64,000 bases of DNA from Hsuehochloa calcarea (GCA_036346395.1 CM070605.1:868001-932000); one strand, 5' to 3'. Shown: positions 10,401-21,941, counted from the first letter of the stretch. The notes: a model not told the origin generated them from the sequence alone. A program made the numbers and translations.

Positions 10401-11170
10401 CTACACCATATATGAACCTTCAATGTCATGTGTCACCTCCTCTTTGTTTTGCTGTAACATTGATTTCTCATCAAAGACAACATCCCTGCTCATCACCACC
10501 TTCCTCGATGCCGAATCCCAAAGCTTGTACCCTTTAACACCTTTCTTGAAACTTAGAAAAACACACTTTGTTGATTTTGCATTAAGCTTCGACCTTTCAT
10601 CAGCTGGTATAAGCATATAGGCTGGGCAACCAAAAATTCTTAGATTAGTAAAATCAACTGAATTACCAGTCCATACCTCCTCTGCCACCTTACCACCCAA
10701 AGATGCCCGTGGTGATCTGTTTATAAGATAACACGCCATGTTCACAGCCTTTGCCCAGAAATATTTAGGAAGCCATGTATTCAATATCAAGCACCTTGCT
10801 CGTTCACGGATAGTCATGTACATCCTTTCTGCCACACCGTTTTGCTGCGGTGTTTTGTGCACTATGAAATGCCGCTGAATACCATATTCCCCACAATATC
10901 TCTGAAACTGTTAATCAGTATATTTAGTACCATTATCGGATCTCAGATACTTTACCTTCCTGTCTATTTGGTTTTCCACCTCAGCTTTCCACACCTTGAA
11001 CTTGGTAAACACTTCAGATTTCTGCTTCATGAAAGACACCCACACCTTGCGGGAAAAATCGTCAATAAAAGTAAAAAAAATACTGAGCATCACCCATTGA
11101 CAGTTTTCTAGTAGCCCCCACACATCAGAGTTTACATAATCAAATATTCCTTCTATTTCATGTTTGCCAC
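10401..11170 (-). pseudogene. copia integrase core and C-terminal part
   Basis: The minus strand at 10911-11123 carries the integrase (rve) core start with FFTFIDDFSRKVWVSFMKQKSEVF and YLRSDNGTKYTD; at 10401-10862 follow PQQNGVAERMYMTIRERAR, WAKAVNMACYLINRSP, FGCPAYMLIPADERSKLNAKS and the end YKLWDSASRKVVMSRDVVFDE. These hold two of the three catalytic acidic residues (D of TFIDD, D of RSDNG) and the E of GVAER. A stop and frame change between 10863 and 10911 break it. Upstream, at about 11124-11175, the pre-integrase end (GLRSRGGKHEIEGIFDYVNSD) is readable. Confidence 0.9.
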
Positions 11171-11184
11171 CTCTGCTTCTTAAG

Positions 11185-11283
11185 CCCGTACAACCTCTGC
11201 TTCAGATATATCTTGTTCGTCAGGGATTTGGACATAAATTGAGTCTACAACTTGCCCCAGATTTCTTTCGGTGAGGTTTTGTT
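11185..11283 (-). pseudogene. copia gag remnant fused to the integrase segment
   Basis: In one minus-strand frame this reads a gag-like stretch (KEIWGKL, then FMSKSLTNKIYLKQRLYGL) and passes at YGL into the pre-integrase sequence. The rest of gag, the zinc knuckle and the protease are missing. This suggests one internal deletion between two similar short sequences. The match rests on pattern memory of the gag family and is moderate. Confidence 0.55.
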
Positions 11284-11981
11284 ATGATTTACTTTGATCA
11301 AGTGATCGTATCTTGTGGGTAAAGCTGTACAACCTTTGCAGAATATTAACAACCTATTCATATAACGCGTCCTCGATCATGAATATGCTTGATGATTTAC
11401 CCAGATAGTAGATTTTATGAAAACAAAGTGGAAGGGGGTTTGTGTGAAAGAATTAGTTTAATCTGTGCGAACTTTTTGAAAACTCTTATTACTTATTATT
11501 ACTACTGTTTTAACTTACACTTTCAATCTATTATTCATATTCAATTGCAACTACTGTTTTTTGCATTCTGTGGTACAACTTGTTGAGTATTCCATGTACT
11601 CACTCTTGCTATAAACCATGATGCTCAGCTGTTGAAGACTACATCAATGCTTCGTTGGCCAACAATGACTACTTGAAGGATCGTGGAGAACTAGGTCGCG
11701 CTACCCTAGTTGGTTGCCTGTGAGCATATGAATGAGCTACACTAAAGTTATTCTGTTTCCTTCATTGCATGACTTATTTGAGATATTCATCTTCTAAGGC
11801 ATTAATTGTAAGCTTCGACCATAAGGTCACTACTCTGATAATTATTGTTAATTGTATAGTTCTTAGTTATCTTTACATATGGAATGGTATTTCATCGATG
11901 ATGCCACTGTATACTCTAGGGTGATCCTTGACTAGTGCAGTATACACAAAGGGTCTGGATTGGCATATTTGGGTCCCGACA
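11284..11981 (+). mobile_element. 3' part of a gypsy (Tekay-like) LTR
   Basis: The start (TCTTGTGGGTAAAGCTGTAC, about 11311-11330) resembles the gypsy LTRs at about 39648 and 48863 (TCTTGTGGGTAAAGATGTAC). The end GGGTCCCGACA at 11981 resembles their ends (CCGGGTCCGATA). Between lie the hairpin at 11584-11602 and GATGCCACTGTATACTC. So this is the last 700 bp of a related but different LTR, cut at its left end against copia element B. No target duplication can be checked. Confidence 0.65.
11584..11602 (+). promoter_or_regulatory. Hairpin TGAGTA-loop-TACTCA in LTR remnant
   Basis: Six-base arms with a 7-base loop, followed by CTCTTGCT. It corresponds in position and tail sequence to the hairpins in the other long LTRs of the window. 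Confidence 0.5.
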
Positions 11982-12012
11982 AGTGCTAGGTCAACATCTG
12001 GGTTGTTAGTGT

Positions 12013-15000
12013 GGTGTGTGATGAGTATTCGACTTTGCTGTGTATGTGTTGTCAAAGTTTGAGTTTAGTTTCGAAAGTTTGCAATTTTAGAGCTCCTGAT
12101 AGGTGAGCTTCACCAAAAACGTGTGGAAGTGTTTTGAAGCTGCCACGGAAGTGAGAGGGATGTCATTGTTCTATTCCGTTTTTACAAATGCTGTGCTCAC
12201 TGTTCGTTTTATTTGGCTGGGATGTTTTGAGCTTGGGTTAGCTATTAGTAAAGCGTCGTTTCCATGTTTTTAGCCATTCGTTTTATTTTACTCCAGGTTG
12301 TGTTAGAACTCAAGGATAATTTCTTTATTTTTTTCTTCTTCTCTCTAATGAGCGTGTGCAGCTTAATTACCAGTATAAGCAATGGATGAAACAAGTCTAA
12401 GCCTCGGAAAACAGAAAGATGAACTCAAGGATAATTTCCTTTTTTTTTTTCTAAAGAGAATTAGCAATTTCATTGGCAAGTGATTATATGTTCTCGTTAG
12501 TGAAATATTAATCATTAAATTGTAAACAAATAACAAAACATCACAGAAAATATCTATAATGTTCGAATGAAAATGCCAAGAAATTCTCATTTTTCTCCTT
12601 ATTATATCTTTCGGATAAATATAGTCAGTGGCCTTCCGGATAACTGACAACTAATTCAACTGGTCGATTGAAGAGATGAAATATCCTGGAAATGTTACAT
12701 CTTGAAAACCAATCTAACCTCGGAACGAAAAAACTAACAAACAAACACAAGAAATTTCTTATGGAAAATGCATCGAGTAGGAAAACAAGAAAATGTAAAA
12801 GAAACAACGACAACTTGGAAGACCGGAAGCAAACCCGGCCCGCGCGCACACTGATTACTCATATGTCACTAGAAGTTTGAACCGATCTGATTTCTGGCGA
12901 CTCGCGCCCTCGGTCTTCAGCTGGTGCACTGCCTCGTGCAGTGCCCCATTGTCTTTCTTACCACGGAGGTGCACCTCCTTAAGGCTTGTCAAGTTGTTGA
13001 CGCTGGCAATGCTCCTCTGCCCTTTCTTACCACGGGCACGGAAGAGCCACACGTTGAGTATCTCCAGCTTTGCCATGGCTCCTTCCTCAAATCCGAAAAC
13101 TTTCGGTGTACCGTCGTCAGCGACAAAGGACAGCTCCTTGAGCTTTTGGAACTTGAAGGTGCTGCGCGCCACCAGCTCCTCATCCTTGCAACACCTCCCA
13201 TCCAAGGTGATCTTCAACAGGTTAGGCAGCTTGCACAGGACACCGTATAAATCGTCGCCGTGGATGTTTATCCACCAAAAGTGTATTTTGACGAGGTGCG
13301 CGAGTGACTCCACCCAGCCTGGCAATTTGTCGATGGTGCCACCGATCAGTAGGTGCCGGAGGAGCTGTGGCGGCGAGGGGAGGTCGTGGAGAAAGGTCAT
13401 GTTGTTGGAATCGGGTGCCATGTCTTCGACGCCCAACTCACGGAGGGAGCATAGGAGGCCTATGGAGCTGGCAAGATCTTTGAGAACCTGCCCATTGGAG
13501 CAGTTGGAGCAGCCGAGGACGATATGTATCCCTCGTAATTGCACCAGGTCGCCGATCTCCTTGGCAAGTTCAGCATCGTCCTCGCCTAGTTCTAGCCTTG
13601 TCAGCTCGTCCAGGGCCTTCATTTTCCGGAGCCCCAGGGCAGCCTCATGGGTTTATTCCACTGTAGCCTGTTCCAGAAGTTCAGGTGCTCGAGTTTCTCC
13701 AGATTGACCACGGATTCTGGGACCCCTCGAGGAGGGTATCAGATAACCAAAGCGTCTGCAAATGCTGCAGCTCGCCGATCTGGCCAGGCATCACTGTGAT
13801 ATCTGTGTGCTTCAAGTTCAAGAACCTGAGTAGGAACAGCCGGCAAACATGCTTCATATGATGGTCTTGCACGTCTTTGCAGCCTTCTAGGTCGAGCACC
13901 CTGAGCAGGGTGAACTCGGCTAGCCGACCAAGCAGCTTGTCTTGACCTTCAGGGCGGAACGTGCTCAGCGACCGGACGTGCCGCATGCTCATCTTCTCGA
14001 CACCGGAGCCCACCAGGTCGTCGCCGTGGATGGAGAGGCGGCGGACAGTGTCGTACGATCTCCCTCCACACAGGGCTCCGCCTCCTCCTACGAAGCTGGC
14101 AAAGTTCGCCTCTAGGGACTTGGACACCATGACCTCAAGCATCATATCATGCACACGGCAGCTCTCCGACACCGTCCCATCGCCCATATCCGCGCCCGGT
14201 TCGATCATGTTCCTGCTCAGCAGCTCGTCGTAGTAGTCTTCCGCGACCTCCTGTGATGTCAACCCTCTCTTCTCGGGAACCAAGCCTTCGGCGATCCATC
14301 TGTTGAGCAGCCGGTCCTTGCGTAGCCTGTAATCCTCCGGGAAAATGCTGAGGTACATCATGCAAGCCTTGAGGTGATGAGGCAGGTGGTTGTAGCTGAG
14401 CGTGAGCACCTGCCTCATCCCCTCCATGGTAGGGCTGCTCTCCATCTGAGAACCGATCGAGTTGCAGACTCTCTCCCACATCTCGGGCGATTTGTAGCTC
14501 GCCAGGAGGCTGGCAATGCTAACAACCGCCAACGGCAGCCCACCGCATTTCTTCAAAATGTTACCCATTGCTGCTTGCAGCTCCGTGGGGCAGACATGGT
14601 CGGGGCCAAATACTCTATTCACAAACAGTTTCTTGGAGTCTTCAGGCTCGAGGGGCTTCACTCGATGGATGTTGTCTCCCCAGTCACTAGGTGGGCTGCA
14701 CGCTTTGGCCACGGTCTCTATACGAGTGGTCACCATGATTCTGCTGCACTTGTTGTTCTCTTGCAGTTTAGATCGGATTTTCTCCCATGCTGATATGGTC
14801 CATACATCATCAATCACAATGAGGTACCTGATTCCGTCAGACCAAACGGCTTATATATACACTGAGCTATTAGGCATATCTTATCAATTAATATAAATAA
14901 TGATTTTGGTACTCTACGGGTTTAATTCTTGAAACTTCTGAGTTCAAATATTGTCTATGGAAAACTTGAGTTTGCGATACACTACCGGTATCTTCCTATA

Positions 15001-15294
15001 AATAATGATTTTGGTTGTCCAGGGGTTTCATTCTTCAAATATTGTCTATAGAAAACTTCATTCTTACTGAGTATGTAATGTACTCAATCTTACTTAAATT
15101 GTTGTTTAGATTTAGAGGATGAGCATCGCGAGGCGGCCTTTCTTCGCACCTAGTACCGGTGGAGTGCGGTGGCGGATCTTTCTAGGACTTGTCGATTGGT
15201 TGAGGGTTGATCGACGTACCGCTGAACCATTTTGGTTTATTCACTAGCAACTCTACATGTTACTGTCAACTCTCTATTACTTGATGTCAACTAC
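12013..15294. repeat. Segmental duplication, copy 1 (partner 51900-55290)
   Basis: About 3.3 kb matches 51900-55290 in the same orientation with scattered substitutions and small indels. It starts at GGTGTGTGATGAGTATT and ends at GATGTCAACTAC. It holds the 3' flank of the NLR gene, all of NLR exon 2, and about 470 bp of intron. Beyond the right end this copy continues with native intron to 15415, whereas copy 2 meets a CACTA end. Confidence 0.9.
12855..14827 (-). pseudogene. CC-NBS-LRR gene, exon 2 (NB-ARC end and LRR), two single-base frameshifts
   Basis: Second exon of the NLR whose first exon is at 25112-25971. The 3' splice site is CAG at 14830-14828; the exon opens with the kinase-2 motif (LIVIDDVW, its first codon split across the intron). 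Then follow RNBS-B (CSRIMVTTR), GLPL (CGGLPLAVVSIA), RNBS-D (CMMYLSIFPEDYRLRKDRLLNRWIAEGLV, in parts), an MHD-type VHD (CRVHDMMLEV) and leucine-rich repeats from RVLDLEGCKDV to the stop at 12855. Two frame breaks occur: in a C-run near 13722-13726 (copy 2 has one more C there) and near 13630-13640. Each needs one added base, which would bring both exons to a whole number of codons (about 944 residues), normal for an RPM1-like NLR. NLRs sense pathogen effectors in the cytoplasm and trigger cell death. Real loss or sequencing error cannot be told apart here. Confidence 0.9.
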
Positions 15295-15412
15295 TTGTTG
15301 TCTGGAAAGCAAATGTTCTTAATCAGGGTGGCACATAAAAATTTAACTTGTTATCATGTCTCTAAGACATGCAGTACGGATCTAGTGTTGTTTGTATGCT
15401 CATGTAAATATT
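14828..15412 (-). other. NLR intron, part next to exon 2
   Basis: Intron sequence between the 3' splice site and the CACTA target site. It contains a roughly 105-bp imperfect tandem duplication (AATAATGATTTTGGT at about 14895 and 15000), also present in the second NLR copy and so older than the segmental duplication. It includes an LTR-like hairpin at 15068-15086, suggesting an old LTR relic. No gene is seen. Confidence 0.7.
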
Positions 15413-15415
15413 TTG

Positions 15416-16528
15416 CACTACCGGACACTGTGTAGTTACCGAGTGCCCCGACAATTACCGAGTGTCAAAAGTCGGGGCACTCGGCAAACCTTATTTACCG
15501 AGTGCCAACACTCGGTAAATTAAAACACCCGGTAGTATACCGATTTACCGAGTCACCACACTCGGTAAATTAAGACACTCGTTAAAACTACGAGGTTTAC
15601 GAGAAGGGTGCACTTTCGGTAAAAGCGACCACTCGGTATTGAGGTGCCACGTCACCTAGGATAGCAACCGTGCACCAAACGGCGTCACGGCATGACATGT
15701 TTACCGAGTGTTATGAGCATACACTCGGCAAACATAAATGTTTACAGTGTAAGTTCTAACACTCGGTAAAATATATATTTTAGAGTGTATTGTCGCAACA
15801 CTCGGTAAAATTCAACCAAATTTCTTGTTTTCCCTTCATTCTTTTCCTCTATCCACATATGATATTTAGTACTCCATTCCAAAATATGGTGTTTATTTGA
15901 TTTATTTACTATATTTCACAAAATTTTCATTCTTTATGAAAATTAGGTACATATCGTGTAATAATTAAAATCGAACTCGATAAATCACGAGATTGGAAGA
16001 ATTAACATTGAAGCATACATCTATATTATAGAAAAATTTTCATAACGTTTGAGTATATTTACATTAAATCATTTGCCGAGCAGGTACATCTTCAAAGAGA
16101 CACTAAACATTAACAATGACGAGTAGGATTTCTATTAAGAGTGAAATTCAACATTATGATTTGAACTTGGAATTTTTAGATAGTAAATAGATGACATGAA
16201 ATAGTTCATGTGAAAGTTTGGTGAATTTTATGATTAAATTGGCATTTTTCTTTTTAGTTTTGCATGAAATGATGGATACTTTTAAGTGTGACCTTAAACA
16301 CTCGGTAAAGGTTAACCATGACCCACTGTCGACCACGGTGGGTGCCATGCTCTGTTTACCGAGTGCCGTAGATCTGGGCACTTTCGGTAAACATGTACCG
16401 AACCCGCGGTGTACATTTCGAGTGCAGTAGATCTGGCACTTTCGGTAAACATGGGCGAGCCCACATGTCATTGGGCTGCGGTGCTTGAGTTTCTGAGTGC
16501 GTATATCTAGGCACTCGATGCGAAGCAT
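15416..16528 (+). repeat. CACTA left terminal and subterminal repeats
   Basis: Contains about fifteen copies of ACCGAGTG or its reverse CACTCGGTAA, often as facing pairs, in 15436-15810 and again at 16299-16515. In the En/Spm group such words are binding sites for the element's own TNPA-like protein. The middle part (15820-16290) is AT-rich with no recognisable gene. Confidence 0.85.
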
Positions 16529-16674
16529 TCAAGACCTACCGTTTCTCCTCGGATCGTGCAGACTTATCCCGCGCGCTGCGCGCGCACATCCTGCTGCGCG
16601 CGCGTAGTCCCAGCGGCGCCTCCCCGTCCCCTTGCTTGCGCCCGCGCCTCCCGCCGTCGCCGGCGCCTCCCCCT

Positions 16675-16850
16675 TGCGGCAAGGTGGTCTTGCTGTGGAT
16701 CGAGAACAAGATCGGCCGGCGGTGGCGTTCGCCAGCGGCGGGCGGCTGCTCAAGAAGGCCTCTGAGCTCTCCATCCTCTGCGGACGCCGAGGTCGCGCTC
16801 GTGCTCTTCTCCCACGCCGGCCGCCTCTCGAGTTCTCCTCCTCCTCCAAG
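16675..16850 (+). pseudogene. Captured MADS-box gene fragment (exon 1 end and splice donor)
   Basis: Four blocks of a plant MADS domain occur in the right order and spacing, alternating between two frames: KVVLLWIENKI (16681-16713), LLKKASELSILC (about 16747-16782), DAEVALVLFSHAGRL (about 16784-16828) and EFSSSSK (about 16829-16850). The order matches type II (MIKC) MADS proteins, which are DNA-binding transcription factors, at residues about 5-65. The match stops at CCAA|GTAATC, where MIKC genes have their first intron, so exon, donor site and some intron seem to have been copied from genomic DNA. At least three small indels break it. The upstream GC-rich part (16560-16674) may be 5' leader of the same gene. 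Which MADS gene it came from is not clear. Confidence 0.85.
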
Positions 16851-17049
16851 TAATCCGATCCGTCCCACCATGCATCTTGATTCTTGAATCGTGCATCTTC
16901 TATCTCGATTTGGCGCATCCATTAATTTGCACTCCCAAATCCACAATTTTGAATCGTAATTGCCGTATATTCTCAACGATCGATCCGAATTCTCGTGTGT
17001 TCGTCCGTCCGTATACCATGTATGCGTATACCATGTATGTACGCGTCAC

Positions 17050-17300
17050 TCACAGAAAAAGAAAAGGTCAAATTCCCTCTGAGCTTGGTCGCATCATCAA
17101 CTTGGACACACTGTAAGGAGACCCTTCTAGCTAAATTTAGTTGCCTCTGCTATGAATTATCTGAGATATAGTTGTCATATTGCAGTCACTTTATTTTGAT
17201 AACTTAAACCTTGTTCCTTCATTTTGGCATAGGGATCTTTCCTACAATGAATTTTACGGACCGATTCACGCTACTATTGGCATGTTACAATCAATATGTT
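17050..17300 (+). pseudogene. Captured LRR receptor-like gene fragment with an intron
   Basis: Two exon pieces of a leucine-rich-repeat protein with their intron. The first ends GQIPSELGRIINLDTL at 17114, followed by the donor GTAAGG; an intron of about 118 bp ends at CATAG (17233); the next piece reads DLSYNEFYGPIHATIGMLQS. Joining at these sites keeps the LRR repeat pattern in phase, with the intron at the place usual for LRR receptor kinases whose exons each hold one repeat. It therefore came from genomic DNA of a host gene unrelated to the MADS fragment. Kinase and membrane parts are absent. It is on the same strand as the transposase genes. Confidence 0.8.
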
Positions 17301-18272
17301 TCTCAAGCGATGTGCTTATTATAAGCTTAGGCTTTTGATGTGATCAGGGCATTAAGCTTAACATTCTTGTACCACTTAATTAGTTAGTTTGCTATCAATG
17401 TTTAGAGATTATATATTAATGATTGATGTATATATAGATGATAGAGAACTAATTAATAGGGGTTTCAGATAAGTATATATAGTGTACACCCAACTAAACA
17501 CATCATTTTCTATATGAAAACTTAATGTACTTTGCTAATCAAGCTTATAAAGCTGTCTGGTAGATATAGATGCTCCAAGTACTCACTGTGTTGCTGCATC
17601 AGTTGGTGGTTGGATATTGCCTTTAATTAATCTGGTGATGAGATATTGTGTGTTATTCAAGAATGTAATATGCGATTACACATTATCTGTTAGTATTTAC
17701 TCTCAACGAGGTTGTTTTGCGATTGAAACAAAGATTGCGATTGCTTACTTTAGGTATTGGTGGCATTGGTGTAGTCTCGCTTATTTTCATACTCTCCACG
17801 AAATTCTTGCAAGGTTTGCATGTTTTTTGGGCGCGTTACATTGACTTTGCTTTTGCTTAGTGTTTCTCCTATAAAGCTGGTTATTGATTTGTGTATACGA
17901 AATGTTAAGCCTTTGCTTTTGACTATTTATGTCAAGGCCGACTTGGAATGCGGTTGTTTGGGTTACCGCTTTTTAGGATTAATTTGATTTTCCACTAATA
18001 TCGATTACTCTTGACTTTAGTGCGGTGATTGGATCGTGGCATATCTCGCGTGCTTGGAACGGTGTGGATTCCTAGCGGGTGGAAGCTGAGAAAGCTGTCA
18101 AGTATGTTTCTAGTTACTTATTTTACAAATTGGATTTGCAAATACGATCGGTCAAATTTGACCATACTTTTCCTCAAACAATTGCAAATACTTAGGTTTA
18201 GTTTGGCGAGCTACACAATGCTAAACCTAGTTTGTGATCTCATTACTGTAAAGGTGCGATCTATATGTTAGG
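17301..18272 (+). other. CACTA interior of unknown origin
   Basis: AT-rich DNA between the captured fragments and the transposase. A 75-codon frame at 17617-17844 has no recognisable domain. It could be more captured intron sequence or the transposase 5' region. Nothing can be assigned. Confidence 0.5.
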
Positions 18273-21200
18273 ATGGATGACCGTCGGTGGATGTACCACG
18301 GGCTATCGGAAGAGGGTCAATACACAAATGAATGGATTGAGAAGGCCAATGATTTCATGGCGAAGGCATTTGCAAATGGGCGGCGACATGCACGGTGTCC
18401 TGTAGGAAGTGTAAGAACAAGGCAATGAAAACATATGAGGAGATGACTAAAGATCTTGTCAACAATGGATTTGTAGAGAACTATACGGTGGACCATGCAT
18501 GGTGAGCGCCATCGTGCGAGAGAAGAGGTCGTGAGACAACGGATCGAGGAGTTTGATTCTGGCGGGGTGGCGAAATGTTAAATGACCATGACATGGCTTT
18601 CGATGAAGGAAGTGCGAGCGAGGCGAGCAAGCGCAAAGGCGTTTCGCCATGTTGGATGCGGCACAACAACCCCTTCAGGCGCACAATGTTTCTAAGCTGG
18701 ATGCCATTGCGCGTCTAATGGTGTGAAGTCGATTTAGTGGAGTAGAGAATCCCGATCAGCTGTTGGCGATGGTTGGCACCCTACTTCCGGATGATCACGT
18801 TACGCCAAAGAACACGTATGAGTCAAATAAAATCGCCGTGCACTCAAGATGTCGTGCGGCGGATACATGCTTGTCGAGCGGATGCATCTTATTCGAGGGA
18901 GAACATCTTGGCGATAAATCTTGTCAGAAGTGTAAGGCATCTAGGTACATTGAGTTAGAATCGGTGATGGTGGAAGAGCGCAAACAAAAGTTTGCGCAAA
19001 GATCTGAGGTACCTTCCTTTCATCACAGGATCAGCGGCTTTTCATGGCGAGGAATCCGCAAAGCGGATGGCGTGGCACAAAGCGGGCCGATACGCGACAA
19101 GATGATACATCCGTCCGATGGTGAATCATGGAAAAGCCGATCGAAGCTTATCACGACAAAGGCGACGAGGCTCGTAATGTCGCATTTGCGGCAGCGATGG
19201 GTTCAATCCTTATGGAATGGGTTCTTCACCATACACATGTTGGCCGTATTCGTCATCCCTCTCAACCTCCCACTGGCGTCGCCTTTCAGCGGCAAAATAT
19301 TTTATTGTCACTTATAATTCCGGGACACGGGGCTAATATGAGTGTGTACATGGAGCCTTTGATAGCGATTTGGTCCGTGCATGGGACGAAGGGGTAGTGA
19401 CATCGACCGATTCACAAAGACAAACTTGAATGCATATTTGGTACCATTATTCCATGCATGACTTCACGGCTTATGGGTTATTTTGTGGTGGTGTGTTCAC
19501 GAAGATGCCATGCCGATATGCAAGTCATTTGTGGAGTTCTTTCGGTTGGAGAAGGGGCAAGTTTTCTTCGTTTGACAAACATCGACAATTCCTCCCTCTT
19601 GACCACCCATTCAGGAGAGACAAGAAGAACTTTCGAAAAGGTGTCACAGTGGAAGACTACGCACGGAAATGATGACAGTGCCGGGTTCTTGAGATGTTAG
19701 ATGGTCTTGTGGTCGACAATGAAAAGGGGGCTTCGTGGGATACGGAAAGAGCATGCTGGACACACAAGTCGTGCTTGTGGAAGCTTCCTTACTTTAAGGA
19801 CCTCCTTCTTCCACATAACATTGATGTAATGCACCTTGAAAAGAATTTCGCCGAGGCGGTCCTTCACACAATCATGGGTGGGAAAAGTCAAAGGACAATG
19901 TCAAGGCTAGATTGGATCAAGCAGCATGCGATAGACCAAAGCTAAACATGTTGCCTCCCTTACGCGGAAGTCATGGAAGAAGCCTAAGGCCGACTTCGTC
20001 CTAACGAGGGCCCAAAAGAAAGAAGTTCTTCAATGGTTCCAATCATTGATGTTCCACAGCGGGTATCACGGTGGGTGGAGGAGAGGTGTGAACTTAAGTA
20101 CCATGCGAATCCACGGGGCTCAAGAGTCATGATTACCACATATGGATTGAGCGCCTTCTTAGGTGATGGTTCGTGGCTATTTTCTGATCACATCTGGCGA
20201 GTGATGTGAGTTGAGCATGTTCTTCCATAAGCTATGTGCTAAGGAGATATCTCGGACGAGATTGAAGAAATGGAAAGAATAGCCCGGTGTTGCTCGCAAG
20301 TTGGAGAAGATCTTTCCCCGGCTTCTTCAATCCGATGCAACATTTGCTCTTGCACCTACCATATGAGGCAAAAATGGGGGCCTGTGCATGCCGTTGGTGC
20401 TATCAATTGGCGATGCCTAAAGGTTCTTAGAACAAAATGCAAAAATAAATGCAAAATTGAAGCTTCTGTGCGAGAGGCATCCATTGTGGAGGAGGTGTCA
20501 TACTTCACAACAAGATACTATCCGACAACCTTCCTAACGTGCATAATCCACCCCTCGTTACAATCTTTGTCGACAATCGATCGACCCTCGGCCCCGAGGG
20601 CAACTCGGAAGTGCAAGTGAACCTACCTTGAAGATGTTGAGCCTAGAAGAGTGGCGCTCTATCCATTTGTATGTGTTGCGGAACCTTGAAGAGGTTGGCC
20701 CGTACATTCGTAAGTTTTACACAAACTTGTTTCTTTTCTTGTCAATATTTTGCATGCACCCATCCAACCCTCTTGTTAGCGGCCGTTCTGACAAATTTGT
20801 TCTCCTCTACCATCGTCCTTCACGGAGGAACCCAAAGCGGAAGTTGAAACCCTTCTAAGACATGGCGGGAGAGCGAAATCCCACTTTTATTTGTTGGTTC
20901 AAGGAGGAGTCTGTTCAATTTCATTTGTTGTTTGTACTTAACTCTCAACTCGACAAATATATAACGAATCATCCTACTTGAACTAGCGAGGCCAAAGCGG
21001 CGTGTCTATGAGTGCGAGTTGAGGCAAGTTGCCAATGGATTTGAATTTAGGGTCAAGTCATTCTCGTATGCGATGTCAATGGATATCGCTTTCACACAAC
21101 TTCGGCACGCGAGTCGGCGAATCGAAGAACCACAAATCTGGTGTTTTCACGCCCGAGCACGAGATGGGTTGGACTACTATGGAATAATTGAAGAAATATA

Positions 21201-21755
21201 CAAACTCAAGTTTCTGGTTGTGTACCTCTTCGTCTGTCATATTCAAATGCCATTGGTTTGATCCCAAAGAAGTGATAAAGACCCACGAGCTTGGGTTAGT
21301 CGAGTTCTAAAGTCATCCAGTCTTGCTAGGAGGCAGCGTGTACATTGTGGCCCAACAGGCCACGCAAGTTTATTATCTCTCATACCGTGCCAAACCAAAG
21401 ACCGTCTTAAGGCGTATGATGTGGTGTACAAGGTATCGCCGCATGGTAAAGTACTGTCCCAAGCGATGATGATTATAACATCGATGCAAACACATATGAC
21501 GGAGAGTTCTTTCAAGAAGAAGGATTAGATGGGAGTTTTGAGATTGTCTTAGATGTAGATCTCATGATGGAAGTAGACAATGATACGGTCATTGTTGGCG
21601 GGGATGATGGAGAGGAGGTTCTAGCGAAGGACTTGTTATTACTTGAGCAACACCATTGAGCGATGTCGCTAGTGATGAGACTTTGAGAGCGATCATAATT
21701 ACGTCGACAATAGCGATGATGAGATTTTGGCCCACCTATCAATGATCTTGATGAT
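18273..21755 (+). pseudogene. TNP2-type CACTA transposase, decayed
   Basis: From ATG at 18273 (MDDRRWMYHG in part) the plus strand follows the TNP2/transposase family 21 order, hopping between frames: GLSEEGQYTNEWIEKAND, KCKNKAMKTYEEMTKDLVNNGFVENY, LPDDH..PKNTYESNKI, DKMIHPSDGESWK, FQR.NI.LSLIIPGH, NMSVYMEPLI, MHIWYHYSMHDF.AYGLF, DKHRQFLPLDHPFRRDKKNF, HKSCLWKLPYFKDLLLPHNIDVMH, the tail RTKCKNKCKIEASV..ASIVEEVSYFTTRYY, then DUF4216-like sequence (DGLDYYGIIEEIYKLKFL, 21168-21226, and HWFDPKEVIKTHELGLV). In intact elements this enzyme cuts the ends. More than ten frame breaks are seen, many near expected CAG/CTG codons. The exact 3' end is estimated. Confidence 0.9.
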
Positions 21756-21794
21756 TATTTCTAGTACATGTAAGATCTGTAGTACTTATGGCAA

Positions 21795-21941
21795 TTTTAT
21801 ACATGTATGATACATTTACTTATTTTGCATCTCTTTTATACATGTATGATACATTTACTTATTTTGCATCTCTTTTATACATATACGATACATTTACTTA
21901 TTTTGCATCTCTTTTATACATGTATGATACATTTACTTTTG
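21795..21941 (+). repeat. 39-bp tandem repeat, about 3.8 copies
   Basis: Near-identical direct repeats with the core TTTTATACATGTATGATACA followed by TTTACTTATTTTGCATCTC. They lie between the two transposase genes, right after the end of the TNP2 coding region, perhaps within its 3' end. Confidence 0.9.

Larger units (their letters stand above)
8390..11283 (-). mobile_element. Ty1/copia element B, truncated and internally deleted
   Basis: A minus-strand copia relic lacking both LTRs. From 5' (high coordinates) it contains a small gag piece (about 11185-11283), joined directly to the integrase (10401-11170), then the reverse transcriptase (8390-10230) split by a solo LTR at 9297-10094. It stops inside the RT/RNase H region near 8390, about 210 bp upstream of the dirigent TATA box. 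At the other end it meets a gypsy LTR remnant at about 11284. Stops and frameshifts make it dead. Confidence 0.85.

Noticed and set aside
14374..14896. Plus-strand open frames of 126-139 codons
   Set aside because: Antisense shadows of NLR exon 2.
20270..20620. 116-codon frame MERIARCCSQVG
   Set aside because: A piece of the decayed TNP2 transposase, not a separate gene.
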